64,000 bases of DNA from a virus, in IMG/VR virus record IMGVR_UViG_3300048583_000366, positions 1-64,000 of that record; one strand, written 5' to 3'. Below the pieces are notes generated by a model, which had not been told where the DNA came from, ran no database searches, and saw only the letters and a list, made by a program, of their open reading frames with translations. Below, in pieces: positions 1-7,662 of this stretch; the stretch's first letter is position 1, and each line of letters starts with the position of its first letter. The position numbers and the translations under genes are program-made.

Positions 1-212
1 CCCACATAAGCTCCAGACACGTTAAAATAAAAATGCTCCATTGCATCTTCTCTATCCATACCTTCTGATATGAGAATTTCAATGCATTTGGAAACCGAGT
101 AAATGAGTCTTCCGGAATTTTCATCATATCCCATTACGGCATTATCAAAACCGTCTGCTCTTAGAAATCCCATATCTCCGCTGTTGTCTACAAGTACTTC
201 TAGTTTGTTCAT
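1..212 (-). CDS. Hypothetical protein, cut by the window edge
   Basis: Seventy residues are visible from an ATG and the frame stays open to the left edge, so the C-terminus is missing. The start is two bases downstream of the stop of the metallophosphoesterase gene, as expected for a continuing operon. The visible part begins MNKLEVLVDNSGDMG and is acidic, with no signal peptide or recognisable motif. I do not recognise the family. Confidence 0.7.
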   Translation of the reverse strand, partial: MNKLEVLVDNSGDMGFLRADGFDNAVMGYDENSGRLIYSVSKCIEILISEGMDREDAMEHFYFNVSGAYV

Positions 213-214
213 AA

Positions 215-1405
215 TTAATCGCAGAATATAGGTGCTTTTATTGTCATACCTCTTTTAAAATCCATTAACTGGAAAGACTGCATTGGTCTTTCATAACTAC
301 ATCCTATGCTCATAGCATAGGGGTCATACCCCACAATACTGCCATTTATAGTGGATCTGGTGGTAGGATAGCTCAAATTATGGTAGTGATGAATAAAGTT
401 GTAGTAGGCCTTATTTATTTGATCTTGTCTCATTATGTACTTATTCAGAGGGATAGTCAAACCCCCCACACCGCCCTGGAATTTTACTTGATGGCCATGG
501 ATAATTCTGATCATATTACCATAAATATCAACTTCGGCTATCTCCGAATCCGGGATAGTCCACTGAACACTTTCAGATTTAAAGTCATCTCTGAGGATGT
601 TGTATAGAATAGTTTCATAGTTCATCCTATAGTCCACAGATGCTATCATCCTATGAGTTATACGAGAGTGGTTACCCCTGGTACAGGCTACCACTATTTT
701 GTCAAAATTTGCGTACTCTGCTATTGTTTTTATGTACTTACTCAAAATTTCCCTGGCGAACAAGGTTTCTTCCATGGGGGACATGGATGTTGTCATCTCA
801 CTATGATGGTGTAATTGGCTATTCTCTAGAAAGTCACCTCCTAGTATTAGGACCAGGTTATCTATCTTGGTTGCTTCTCTTTCTTTTTTTATAAGCTTTA
901 GAGTATTTTCAGCACAGGTAGACATTCTTTTTTTAGCTATCTCTGGATTGTATGTGTTCAATCCGTTAACTGTAGAGGGGATTACTATCTTACCAAAGTG
1001 ACCATCGCTTATCTGAAGTATAGCGGTGGCCTCATGTTTGTTTTTGGTATTGAGATCTATGGATGGGACCGTATTATTAACTTCTGAACTTTTTAAGTTT
1101 AAGGCTACGTCATAGGCATCTGATAAAACTTCGTAATCTTTAACTGCCTGGGATAATTGTTTTTGCAATGATTTTATCTGTGCATTCTCCCTTCTAATAA
1201 GAACTTGCTCTGTTATCTTAAACTCCACCTCTTTTTCCGGTACTACGGTGGATCTTAGCTTTCTACAAATATGCCTAACCGTTTCTGATGTTACTCCAAA
1301 CATTTTAGCAGTTTGTTCGTAATCTGTTCTTAGCTTTTCTGGATTGCTATTAATATACTTTTCTATTCTAGAATTTCTTAAAAGCACATCTTCTTTTTTG
1401 CTCAT
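215..1405 (-). CDS. Metallophosphoesterase with N-terminal helix-turn-helix
   Basis: This 396-residue protein carries the signature blocks of the calcineurin-like metallophosphoesterase superfamily: DGH near residue 135, GGDF near 188, RGNH near 243 and HGH near 305. These supply the metal-binding Asp, Asn and His residues for phosphodiester or phosphomonoester hydrolysis. Residues about 30-52 look like a helix-turn-helix (MFGVTSETVRHICRKLR), followed by a short coiled coil. Proteins of this build are common in large phages and are often annotated as DNA-repair-type phosphoesterases. A nuclease-like role on DNA is an inference from the HTH; the substrate is unknown. The catalytic motifs look intact. 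Confidence 0.8.
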   Translation of the reverse strand: MSKKEDVLLRNSRIEKYINSNPEKLRTDYEQTAKMFGVTSETVRHICRKLRSTVVPEKEVEFKITEQVLIRRENAQIKSLQKQLSQAVKDYEVLSDAYDVALNLKSSEVNNTVPSIDLNTKNKHEATAILQISDGHFGKIVIPSTVNGLNTYNPEIAKKRMSTCAENTLKLIKKEREATKIDNLVLILGGDFLENSQLHHHSEMTTSMSPMEETLFAREILSKYIKTIAEYANFDKIVVACTRGNHSRITHRMIASVDYRMNYETILYNILRDDFKSESVQWTIPDSEIAEVDIYGNMIRIIHGHQVKFQGGVGGLTIPLNKYIMRQDQINKAYYNFIHHYHNLSYPTTRSTINGSIVGYDPYAMSIGCSYERPMQSFQLMDFKRGMTIKAPIFCD

Positions 1406-1421
1406 TAGGATTTTGTTTAAG

Positions 1422-1586
1422 TTAGGAGGGCCTGTTTTCCGAGATCTCTTTTATCTTGGCTATACAGATATCGATTACTTTATTGTATACATCATTGTTA
1501 TTAGAGTAAGGGTATAAGTTTTTGAGCTGCTCCAGCTCCTCTATTATTTCTGTATAAACGTCATCTGTATGATATGTAGCTGGCAT
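1422..1586 (-). CDS. Small hypothetical protein (54 aa)
   Basis: A short open frame of 54 codons fills most of the gap between the metallophosphoesterase and the dNMP kinase genes. It begins MPATYHTDDVYTEIIEELEQ and is acidic and helical in character. A TATTTATA motif lies 19 bases upstream of the ATG, which supports expression. No family is recognised. Confidence 0.55.
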   Translation of the reverse strand: MPATYHTDDVYTEIIEELEQLKNLYPYSNNNDVYNKVIDICIAKIKEISENRPS

Positions 1587-1605
1587 AATAGTGGCGAATG
1601 TCTTA

Positions 1606-1613
1606 TATAAATA
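1606..1613 (-). promoter_or_regulatory. Candidate late promoter motif TATTTATA
   Basis: The minus strand reads GCATATTTATATAAG here, 19 bases before the start of the 54-aa gene. It is an exact copy of the octamer that precedes most tail-gene units in the window. Promoter function is inferred from recurrence and position. Confidence 0.45.
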
Positions 1614-1624
1614 TGCAATAATAG

Positions 1625-1680
1625 GTGTAAAAGTGATTTTTCGCCAGATGGCGAATATACTTTAGAGGCTGAAATCACTT
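1625..1680 (-). terminator. Two-tier hairpin after the dNMP kinase gene
   Basis: A 6-bp stem (TTCGCC/GGCGAA with a 4-base loop) sits inside an outer 9-bp stem (AAGTGATTT/AAATCACTT). The outer 5' arm overlaps the last codons of the dNMP kinase gene. The downstream T-run is short, so this may be a weak terminator or an RNA-processing element placed before the next candidate promoter. Confidence 0.4.
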
Positions 1681-2402
1681 TGAAACTGATCTAAAAATAT
1701 AGCAGTATTTTTAACTAAATTTCTAATATCTCCATAATTCTTTATTATATAATCAAAAGAATAGTCATCTAACTCAGTTTCAGATGGATGAGTACTGGGA
1801 ATTTCCACCTCAGGCCTGGACATTCTAACTATCACCCCATTATGCTCTTTCACAGCCCTAGCCTCATTTAGGAACCTGCAGTCCGTAATTATCCAATTAG
1901 ATGGGTTGTACTGGGATAACTTAGGAGGCTTGTAGTCTGCAAATAAAGCATTTACCCAAACATCCTCATGCAAACCCATTCTCATAGCATCGGTGCCTAG
2001 CTTCTGCAAAAATTCCCTAACAGTCATTCTTTTAGTTTCCACTCCAGTCACAATACCGTTAGTATCTTTTACTGTCCTAAAGAAAGTATCCCACTCAGGG
2101 CCTAGATAGGATTTTTTAAAATCCTGGTCTTCAAAATCTCCTATAGGAACTCCTAACAAAACAGAGGCTACAAATTTCAACTTCCCGGCAAACTTTTTTA
2201 TCTCCCAATTGGACATCTCTTCAAGCCACCATTGCTCTTTTTTATAATTAGATACTGAGTTAATTATATCGTCTGTATAATTTTCTGCTATACAAGATAC
2301 ATCTTTAGTAGTAAGATTTTTTTGTAAACCTGTTATGTGTTGTAGTATAATACCTGCTGTATCTTTTCCTGAGCCCATACGACCTGATAATGCTATAACC
2401 AT
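1662..2402 (-). CDS. Deoxynucleoside monophosphate kinase (T4 gp1-like)
   Basis: The N-terminus has a P-loop, GRMGSGKDT at residues 7-15, in the GKDT form typical of phage T4 gp1-type dNMP kinases. That family phosphorylates dTMP, dGMP and modified dCMP for DNA synthesis in the cytoplasm. A segment near residue 90 (FAGKLKFVASVLLGVP) and the later GTDAMR and ITDCRF blocks fit the family, whose members are about 240 residues, matching the 246 here. It sits with phosphoesterases at the left end, away from the main replication block, but fits a pathway with the window's thymidylate synthase and ribonucleotide reductase. The narrow substrate range is inferred. Confidence 0.75.
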   Translation of the reverse strand: MVIALSGRMGSGKDTAGIILQHITGLQKNLTTKDVSCIAENYTDDIINSVSNYKKEQWWLEEMSNWEIKKFAGKLKFVASVLLGVPIGDFEDQDFKKSYLGPEWDTFFRTVKDTNGIVTGVETKRMTVREFLQKLGTDAMRMGLHEDVWVNALFADYKPPKLSQYNPSNWIITDCRFLNEARAVKEHNGVIVRMSRPEVEIPSTHPSETELDDYSFDYIIKNYGDIRNLVKNTAIFLDQFQSDFSL

Positions 2403-2407
2403 AATTT

Positions 2408-3127
2408 TTATTTTGTTATTGTAATTGCTATTGGCTTATTGTCTGGAATATAGGAGTGATTACAAATGCTTGCATTTATATGTATGGTTCCCATATTCTT
2501 TGTCATTCCGTATGCTTCATGTATATGTCCGGAAACGTGTAGTTTAGGTTGATGTGCTTCTAATACTCTAGCTAAGTCAGAGCATCCTACATGTACATCT
2601 TGATCAGGAATATAATCCAGTGTTCCCATAACTGGGCCGTGGGTAACTACTATATCTGTGTCGGAAGGGATAGTTTCCCATACTGAGTATATATCATCTC
2701 CTCTATATTTATTGAATGCCCAACTAAGACCGTGAAACCATGGAGTTACGGGAGATCCCCAAATCTTAAGTTCTTTCACTTGGACGTAGCTGTTTTCCAA
2801 ATATCTAACACCATACTCAGGGTTTGCGTATTCATTTAGCATATCTACTAACCAGGATGGTTTTCCTTCTCCCACTCCAGGTATTTCCCCAAACAGGTGC
2901 CTAAACTTAGGGTCAAAACTCCTATCATGATTTCCGGCTATAAAAACAGATCCATAAGTATAATTCCTACTTTTGTTTTTGAGCCATTTTAAAAAGTCTT
3001 CCACTTCATGTTTATACCCCATGGAAGTGCAATCACCGGAGTATATAAAAATATCTCCTTCCGGAAGGGAAACTTGTTTATGCTTTCCGTGACTGTCGCT
3101 AGCACATACAACCTTATACTCACCCAT
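2408..3127 (-). CDS. Calcineurin-like phosphoesterase
   Basis: This 239-residue protein has all the metallophosphoesterase blocks: SDSHGKH at about 10-16, SGDC at 30-33, GNHDR at about 65, THGP near 163 and GHIHEAYG near 200. It is the compact single-domain form, similar to MPPED-type or YfcE-like enzymes, with no extra domain. It is distinct from the longer HTH-bearing phosphoesterase to its left. The gene lies 5 bases from the dNMP kinase gene and 3 bases from the next small gene, so it is operonic. The substrate cannot be told from sequence. Confidence 0.82.
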   Translation of the reverse strand: MGEYKVVCASDSHGKHKQVSLPEGDIFIYSGDCTSMGYKHEVEDFLKWLKNKSRNYTYGSVFIAGNHDRSFDPKFRHLFGEIPGVGEGKPSWLVDMLNEYANPEYGVRYLENSYVQVKELKIWGSPVTPWFHGLSWAFNKYRGDDIYSVWETIPSDTDIVVTHGPVMGTLDYIPDQDVHVGCSDLARVLEAHQPKLHVSGHIHEAYGMTKNMGTIHINASICNHSYIPDNKPIAITITK

Positions 3128-3130
3128 ACT

Positions 3131-3430
3131 CTATACTTTATACTTTAAAGTAAATGGCACATTCTTAAATTCTTTCTTCAAATCTTTTTTTATCTGGCGC
3201 TCATCTATTTTGTGAACCTTTGCTTTTCTTTCCGGAACATTATTCCTATAGGTTCTTTCAAAAAGAATTTCATTTCCCCTTGTCACAGATACGTGATATG
3301 GGTCCCTGCCATGCATAAAAGCAAAATCCGTAGCTCTTTGAGAAATAGTATATTCACATGGATCAAAAAAGGAGAGATGTAAATTAAGGTTCCTGGACTC
3401 TCCTGACTTATACTTTACATTTAACATCAT
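3131..3430 (-). CDS. Hypothetical protein (99 aa)
   Basis: A basic protein of 99 residues, rich in Lys and Arg in its second half, immediately upstream of the calcineurin-like phosphoesterase gene. No transmembrane segment, signal peptide or zinc motif is visible. I do not recognise the family. Its tight spacing suggests co-expression with its neighbours. Confidence 0.65.
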   Translation of the reverse strand: MMLNVKYKSGESRNLNLHLSFFDPCEYTISQRATDFAFMHGRDPYHVSVTRGNEILFERTYRNNVPERKAKVHKIDERQIKKDLKKEFKNVPFTLKYKV

Positions 3431-3455
3431 AGTGTGGGGTATTTTATTTTTTAAT

Positions 3456-4619
3456 TTAATGAGGTCTAAATCCTATAGGCCTGTCTGTCTCCTGAACCAC
3501 AGAAAGATCTTCTCCTATATTATATATTTCAGAGAGAGTCAATCCAGTGCTTGAGATATCATCCTTACCTATATGTTTTAATAGAGCATTAGTGCTTGCT
3601 ACATCTAAGGAATCAAACTTATGCTCAGCTATAAGTCTACCTTTTCTGAGAAGAGCTTTATCTATTTTATCTTTTGTTGTATTAAAGGTCGCTATTATTT
3701 GAATAGATAAACAATCACTCAAAATTCCATCTGTCAGGTTCAATATATTTGACACGCTCTGTCTATTGCTACTTCCAGATTCTCTGTCAAGAACAGCTTT
3801 TTCAGCATCTTCTATAACCAGTATAGAGTTAGTGTGCCCTAATAAGAAAGGTATAAAGTCAGGACTGGATATGTTTTCTGCTAAGTACGGTGGTATAAAG
3901 ATAATCTCTTTTTCCAGGTGGGTACATAGGTGCCTTATATAAGTAGTTTTTCCGGTACCTGGGAGTCCATGAAGAAGAACCAATCCTTTGCCTCCATCTT
4001 CATTTAACTTAGATACTATCTTATCGTGTACTGGTACAAAGGATTCTCCGTAGCTTAAAGCTATATCTAAATCTTTTACAGGCTGGATATTCTGAGGGCT
4101 TACGCTTAGTCCATTTCTTCCAGCTATAACCAATGATATTTTTGACTTATTATCTTTTACAAAAACGTAATCCTTTAAAAAAGGTATAACATTATCTAGA
4201 CAACCCTTACTGGAAAAGTAGAATGTTGCTTCTATAAAGTCAGGTCCAGCACTGTTCTTTTCATCAATTTCCGGATCAAGGAAGGATGGAATATATGAAC
4301 CGTCTGAGCTTCTCTTAAAATCCAAATTAACAAAAACCCTATCTTTTTTATATATCATTCTACGGGGACGAACAGATTTTTCTATATAATCAGTACCTAT
4401 CCAAAATAGTGAGTACCCTACAGATTCTAAAAAATCAGTAAAATTAAGGGTTAAAAAATCCTCTACAGAAAGTATGTTTGGTATTGTATTAAAAGTGTTT
4501 ATGTAATAATTAGACAAAGGAAAAAATCCTTCATAACATAGGTCAAAATAGTTTCCTTTAGGGGATGTTGAATGTACAGATGTCTTAGTGCTATAAGTAG
4601 GAAGATTTGAAACAGTCAT
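3456..4619 (-). CDS. AAA-family ATPase (BCS1/FtsH-like core)
   Basis: The protein has 387 residues with an AAA core in the C-terminal half. Walker A is GLPGTGKTT at about 218-226, Walker B is ILVIEDAEKA at about 266-275, and a sensor/arginine-finger region follows (ATFN, then LLRKGRL). The spacing and the GRL block resemble BCS1-type AAA proteins. The N-terminal half is probably a substrate-binding domain and has no clear match. AAA proteins remodel or unfold partners; the partner here is unknown. It is the last gene of a block, with hairpins in the upstream spacer. Confidence 0.75.
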   Translation of the reverse strand: MTVSNLPTYSTKTSVHSTSPKGNYFDLCYEGFFPLSNYYINTFNTIPNILSVEDFLTLNFTDFLESVGYSLFWIGTDYIEKSVRPRRMIYKKDRVFVNLDFKRSSDGSYIPSFLDPEIDEKNSAGPDFIEATFYFSSKGCLDNVIPFLKDYVFVKDNKSKISLVIAGRNGLSVSPQNIQPVKDLDIALSYGESFVPVHDKIVSKLNEDGGKGLVLLHGLPGTGKTTYIRHLCTHLEKEIIFIPPYLAENISSPDFIPFLLGHTNSILVIEDAEKAVLDRESGSSNRQSVSNILNLTDGILSDCLSIQIIATFNTTKDKIDKALLRKGRLIAEHKFDSLDVASTNALLKHIGKDDISSTGLTLSEIYNIGEDLSVVQETDRPIGFRPH

Positions 4620-4667
4620 TCATTAGTTTTAATAAAGACAAAAATATGACTTATTATATACTTTACA

Positions 4668-4715
4668 AACTTTTATTAAACATTTCTGTAAATAAAAGTT
4701 CTATTGTATGAACTA
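4668..4715 (-). terminator. Hairpin pair after the coiled-coil membrane gene
   Basis: On the minus strand AGTTC-loop-GAACT overlaps the stop codon at 4713-4715 and is followed by TTTATTT, a plausible intrinsic terminator. A second 10-bp repeat (AACTTTTATT/AATAAAAGTT) overlaps it, so two mutually exclusive folds are possible. Confidence 0.45.
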
Positions 4716-5162
4716 TTTTTGAACAGCCAGGAGGACTATAGCTGTTACGGCTACCCCAACTGCTATCTCTAGAACAGTTCTCTTTCTTTTTTCTTTCTTG
4801 AAATCTTTCTGTAGGGATGTGGACAAATCTTTATATTCCTTTATTTCTTTATCCTTCAAGAATATAGTTCTATTAAAAAGTACCTCATTCTGCTTATACA
4901 CTTCTATAGACTCTCTCTGCATACCGATTATACTATCCTTCAGAGATACTGTGTAACTTAGCAAATAAAAATTCTTTTTTAAGTATGCATACTCTTCCAG
5001 TAAAGAGTCTCCCCTGATGATGTCTTTTATAACCTCTATGGTAACTCTCTTAGGTAAAGTGGTGCTGGCAGTATCTTTCTTAGTAGTACTCGCTGTATCG
5101 CTTTGTGAAAAAGCTGTCACGCTGACTACGAGTATAATTATCAACACTACGAATTTTCTCAT
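4713..5162 (-). CDS. Membrane-anchored coiled-coil protein, candidate spanin partner
   Basis: The 149-residue protein starts with a signal peptide or membrane anchor (MRKFVVLIIILVVSVTAFSQ), then has a long helical, coiled-coil-like middle and a second hydrophobic segment near the C-terminus (about residues 130-146). Two membrane ends joined by a coiled coil is the layout expected of a spanin-like protein bridging the envelope. There is no Cys lipobox, so a lipoprotein outer spanin is not supported. Its start lies inside the upstream coiled-coil gene (83-bp overlap), an arrangement typical of Rz/Rz1 pairs. Function is inferred from layout only. Confidence 0.5.
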   Translation of the reverse strand: MRKFVVLIIILVVSVTAFSQSDTASTTKKDTASTTLPKRVTIEVIKDIIRGDSLLEEYAYLKKNFYLLSYTVSLKDSIIGMQRESIEVYKQNEVLFNRTIFLKDKEIKEYKDLSTSLQKDFKKEKRKRTVLEIAVGVAVTAIVLLAVQK

Positions 5163-5466
5163 TGTATACTTTTTGAAGTTTTATAATCTCTTTTTTTGTA
5201 TCATGCATTATACGATTATTTTCCATAATCATATCAGTAACATTCATTTGGCTTACTTCCAGCTGCATAAGTCTACCTGCACTGAACTCCACTATCTGCT
5301 TTAGACTGTCCATTTCTGAGTGGAGGATTTTTACATCCTCATTGGTTTCCTTAACTCTGGAATTAGTGTCTGAGTTACTTCCTTTGAAAAAAAATACGTA
5401 CAGCAGAACTGCTATTAAGAGAACTGTTAACCCATTTTCTGCTACCCATTTAAGTATCTTATTCAT
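5080..5466 (-). CDS. Single-pass coiled-coil membrane protein, candidate i-spanin
   Basis: The protein has 128 residues, with one transmembrane helix at about 10-27 followed by a long amphipathic coiled-coil region. This is the build of inner-membrane spanins (Rz) that act in the last step of lysis of Gram-negative hosts. The gene overlaps the candidate partner downstream by 83 bp and the holin-like gene upstream by 8 bp. A structural or unrelated membrane role cannot be excluded. Confidence 0.5.
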   Translation of the reverse strand: MNKILKWVAENGLTVLLIAVLLYVFFFKGSNSDTNSRVKETNEDVKILHSEMDSLKQIVEFSAGRLMQLEVSQMNVTDMIMENNRIMHDTKKEIIKLQKVYNEKIRSVDNYTRSQRDSFFTKRYSEYY

Positions 5467-5863
5467 TTTTTGGAGGTTTAGATTTCCTTTTTGAAATTTC
5501 TGGTTGATCCACTTGCTCTACCGGAGGTCCTTCACCATCCGTAGGACCGCTACTTCCTGGATATATAGGGCCCATATTCGGATCTTCCATCATATAACTA
5601 TCTACAAATGCCTTTGGGTTAAATTGAGATAAGGATCCTAGTACATTGTATTTTAAGACCTTATCAGCGCTCATAAACCTAAATGCTATCCACATAGTCA
5701 CAGAGCACAAGGATACATAGAATATAGAGAAATTTATATCAAATTGACCCACTAACCCTCTTATACCATATGCTACAAACATTACCAGGCATATCAAGCC
5801 TATAACTCTTTTTACGGATATCTTATTAGAGTCTGAAATTAGAAGTCTTAGAAAATTACGCAT
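5459..5863 (-). CDS. Holin-like membrane protein
   Basis: The 134-residue protein has a short basic N-terminus, two transmembrane helices (about 18-38 and 45-64) and a charged, proline-rich C-terminal tail ending in basic residues. This matches the class II holin pattern, and the two coiled-coil membrane genes follow at once, as in lysis cassettes. No endolysin was recognised in the window, so the cassette is incomplete here. A TATTTATA motif lies 6 bases before the start, implying late expression. Confidence 0.5.
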   Translation of the reverse strand: MRNFLRLLISDSNKISVKRVIGLICLVMFVAYGIRGLVGQFDINFSIFYVSLCSVTMWIAFRFMSADKVLKYNVLGSLSQFNPKAFVDSYMMEDPNMGPIYPGSSGPTDGEGPPVEQVDQPEISKRKSKPPKNE

Positions 5864-5869
5864 AGTATA

Positions 5870-5877
5870 TATAAATA
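5870..5877 (-). promoter_or_regulatory. Candidate late promoter motif TATTTATA
   Basis: The minus strand reads CCGCATATTTATATATACTATG, with the octamer only 6 bases before the holin-like start codon. If it is a -10 type element, the mRNA would be almost leaderless. Confidence 0.45.
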
Positions 5878-5909
5878 TGCGGATTTTCTTATACGGAATC
5901 TATTGAGCC

Positions 5910-6110
5910 TTAAGGGGTGTTTTTCTTTAAAATCCTGTTAGTCAGGGATATTAAGTACAAAGGTAAGTATTTCCACCAAAGAAGAAACCAGGTAAATGCA
6001 TCCAGACCGTCAGCATCCAGGTTTTGTTTTCCTGCTATAGACCGGGTTATGCCTATAACAGAGGTTACACATCCCAAAATACAATACCACATCATCAAAG
6101 TCGTTATCAT
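5910..6110 (-). CDS. Small membrane protein (66 aa)
   Basis: This 66-residue protein has two hydrophobic segments (about 5-24 and 38-56) joined by a short polar loop, and a basic C-terminus. It sits between an Ig-like protein gene and the holin-like gene. A lysis-related role such as antiholin is possible but not shown. Confidence 0.55.
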   Translation of the reverse strand: MITTLMMWYCILGCVTSVIGITRSIAGKQNLDADGLDAFTWFLLWWKYLPLYLISLTNRILKKNTP

Positions 6111-6128
6111 AGGTTATTTTTTAAACTT

Positions 6129-6162
6129 AAAAAAATGGCTTGAGTATTTCATCAAGCCATTT
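6129..6162 (-). terminator. Strong intrinsic terminator
   Basis: The minus strand carries a perfect 10-bp stem, AATGGCTTGA/TCAAGCCATT, with an 8-base loop and then seven T residues. It lies just after the Ig-like protein gene at 6175-6492. Confidence 0.8.
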
Positions 6163-6169
6163 ATAAATA
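6162..6169 (-). promoter_or_regulatory. TATTTATA motif abutting a terminator
   Basis: The octamer reads AGTATTTATAAATGG on the minus strand and lies directly before the terminator stem, 51 bases from the next start. A transcript starting here would run straight into the hairpin, so this copy may be a decoy or regulated differently. Confidence 0.35.
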
Positions 6170-6174
6170 CTAAT

Positions 6175-6492
6175 TTACTTAAGAACAGGAACTTTAGCTG
6201 TAGGATTCAGAGTAGCTGCCACATTGTCATATACTTCTATGTATAAAACTTTATTGACATTACCTTCTTGATTCTGAAGTTGAATTTCACACATACCTTT
6301 ACTGGTAGTTGTTATAGTAGCCTCATCACCTAACTCGGTCGCAGAAATACTCAATACCGGGTCATTGTCTGAAAACCATCTAATACCTCCAGGTGGGTCT
6401 ATCAACTCTACTTTAAAAGTCTGCCCTAATTTAACATCAAATTTATTGACATTGTAAGCCTTTACATTATCGAATACTATGTTTGCTTCCAT
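6175..6492 (-). CDS. Ig-like domain protein
   Basis: The 105-residue protein is predicted all-beta. The pattern LGQTFKVELIDPPGGIRWFSDNDPVLSIS, then a run of strands ending in YIEVYDN, resembles bacterial Ig-like (BIG2) domains used as phage head or tail decorations. A second all-beta protein of equal length lies immediately upstream, so the two may be related virion surface proteins. Attachment to the capsid is inferred. Confidence 0.5.
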   Translation of the reverse strand: MEANIVFDNVKAYNVNKFDVKLGQTFKVELIDPPGGIRWFSDNDPVLSISATELGDEATITTTSKGMCEIQLQNQEGNVNKVLYIEVYDNVAATLNPTAKVPVLK

Positions 6493-6512
6493 GTTAATTA
6501 ATTGATATTAGA

Positions 6513-6830
6513 TTATTTCAAAATTGCTTCACCAGCTACGATCCCGAGTGCGCTTGCAGTTGCAGCAACTACTGCCAGATCAATAACATCAGTGATAGAT
6601 ATTACTCCTTCGCCGAGATCAGCATCAGCAGTAACACTAATTTTGGAGTTTACAGATGCGGCTCCAGATACTAAAAAAGCGGATAAACCGTCTTCAGCTA
6701 CTTCCAAGGTAGCATCGCCTTCTGTTACAGACCATGACGGAACACCATCAAGTACTGCAGGATTGCCAGCTTGAGTTACAGGGGCCAAAGAAACTTGAAC
6801 TTTTTGTTCATTTGTGATTGTGATAAGCAT
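6513..6830 (-). CDS. Ig-like / decoration-type protein
   Basis: This 105-residue protein is beta-rich with low charge and many small residues. The WSVTEGDATLEV and VSGAASVNSKISVTADADLGEG segments are typical of Ig-like repeats in phage virion proteins. It has the same length as its downstream neighbour. A candidate late promoter 25 bases upstream fits a structural, abundantly made protein. Confidence 0.55.
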   Translation of the reverse strand: MLITITNEQKVQVSLAPVTQAGNPAVLDGVPSWSVTEGDATLEVAEDGLSAFLVSGAASVNSKISVTADADLGEGVISITDVIDLAVVAATASALGIVAGEAILK

Positions 6831-6855
6831 AATTGTCTTTTTTTAATTGTGAGTC

Positions 6856-6863
6856 TATAAATA
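6856..6863 (-). promoter_or_regulatory. Candidate late promoter motif TATTTATA
   Basis: The minus strand reads TTTGTATATTTATAGACTC, 25 bases before the decoration-type gene start. The spacing would allow a normal short leader. Confidence 0.5.
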
Positions 6864-6894
6864 TACAAATATTGAGCCTAAAGTTAATCAATAT

Positions 6895-7440
6895 TTACTT
6901 ACTAGCAATATTAATTTTTAAAGTGTCCTTACTGCCGTCAGGCTTAGAATATACAGCATGAGTGGGGTTTAGCTTATAATTTATCCCTTCCAGGGCCTTA
7001 GTATACGTGTCACCCTTTCCTGGGGCAATATAGCCTATAGTAAGATGCGGATGATAGTCTGGGTAGTCATTAGTATGAGGGTACTTACAAAGGGCTGCAT
7101 TTGCTTCATGGAGGCTATCCCCGGTAACGTCAAATTTAAGCACATCGTACTTTTCATTTTTGAACAAAGACGCATTTCCTATAGAGCATTCACCGAAAGT
7201 AAACTTCTTAAGCGTCTTTTTAATGTCCTCTGTAGTAACCTCCTCATGTAATCCGAAAAGGAGAGTAGTGTGTGGCTCATCTTCCAGACCGTAAGTTCTA
7301 TCTCCCTCTTCCGTATATATATCTTTTTTTGAGATCATACTGTGAATTTTACTTATTTCCGGTAAGTTGAAGTATAGCATGACGCATCCGTACTCAAATT
7401 TAGACGTAGACTCTTCTAGTAATAGATCAATAAATTTCAT
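6895..7440 (-). CDS. 2H phosphoesterase, Acb1-like
   Basis: The protein has 181 residues with two HxT motifs, HTTLLFGL at about 57-64 and HPHLTIGYI at about 130-138, which define the 2H phosphoesterase (LigT-like) superfamily. Members cleave 2'-5' or cyclic phosphodiester bonds. Phage 2H enzymes of this size include Acb1 (T4 57B family), which destroys the cyclic oligonucleotide signals of CBASS defence. Both catalytic His and Thr residues are present. An RNA-processing or ADP-ribose-phosphate role is also possible. The N-terminus MKFIDLLLEES resembles T4-type capsid-targeting peptides cleaved after LxE, so packaging is conceivable. Confidence 0.72.
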   Translation of the reverse strand: MKFIDLLLEESTSKFEYGCVMLYFNLPEISKIHSMISKKDIYTEEGDRTYGLEDEPHTTLLFGLHEEVTTEDIKKTLKKFTFGECSIGNASLFKNEKYDVLKFDVTGDSLHEANAALCKYPHTNDYPDYHPHLTIGYIAPGKGDTYTKALEGINYKLNPTHAVYSKPDGSKDTLKINIASK

Positions 7441-7452
7441 GGTGTTAGTTGT

Positions 7453-7659
7453 TTAAACTGTCTTTGATATGGTACCGTGGAATACACTAAAGTTTATATA
7501 CTGATCAACAATTTCAAATAGATCATCATCTGTGATAGGCACTCTTCCTTCCTCCACTTGAAACTCTGCTCTGTCCGTATTGTTCAACCAATGGATATTG
7601 TTTTTTAGTAGAACCCTTTTTTTAATATCCATTATAATTCTTTTTTGTTGCTGTGTCAT
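7453..7659 (-). CDS. Hypothetical protein (68 aa)
   Basis: A 68-residue protein with a basic N-terminal helix followed by an acidic stretch. It lies between the 2H phosphoesterase gene and another short gene with 3-base spacing, consistent with an operon. No recognised family. Confidence 0.6.
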   Translation of the reverse strand: MTQQQKRIIMDIKKRVLLKNNIHWLNNTDRAEFQVEEGRVPITDDDLFEIVDQYINFSVFHGTISKTV

Positions 7660-7662
7660 GTA

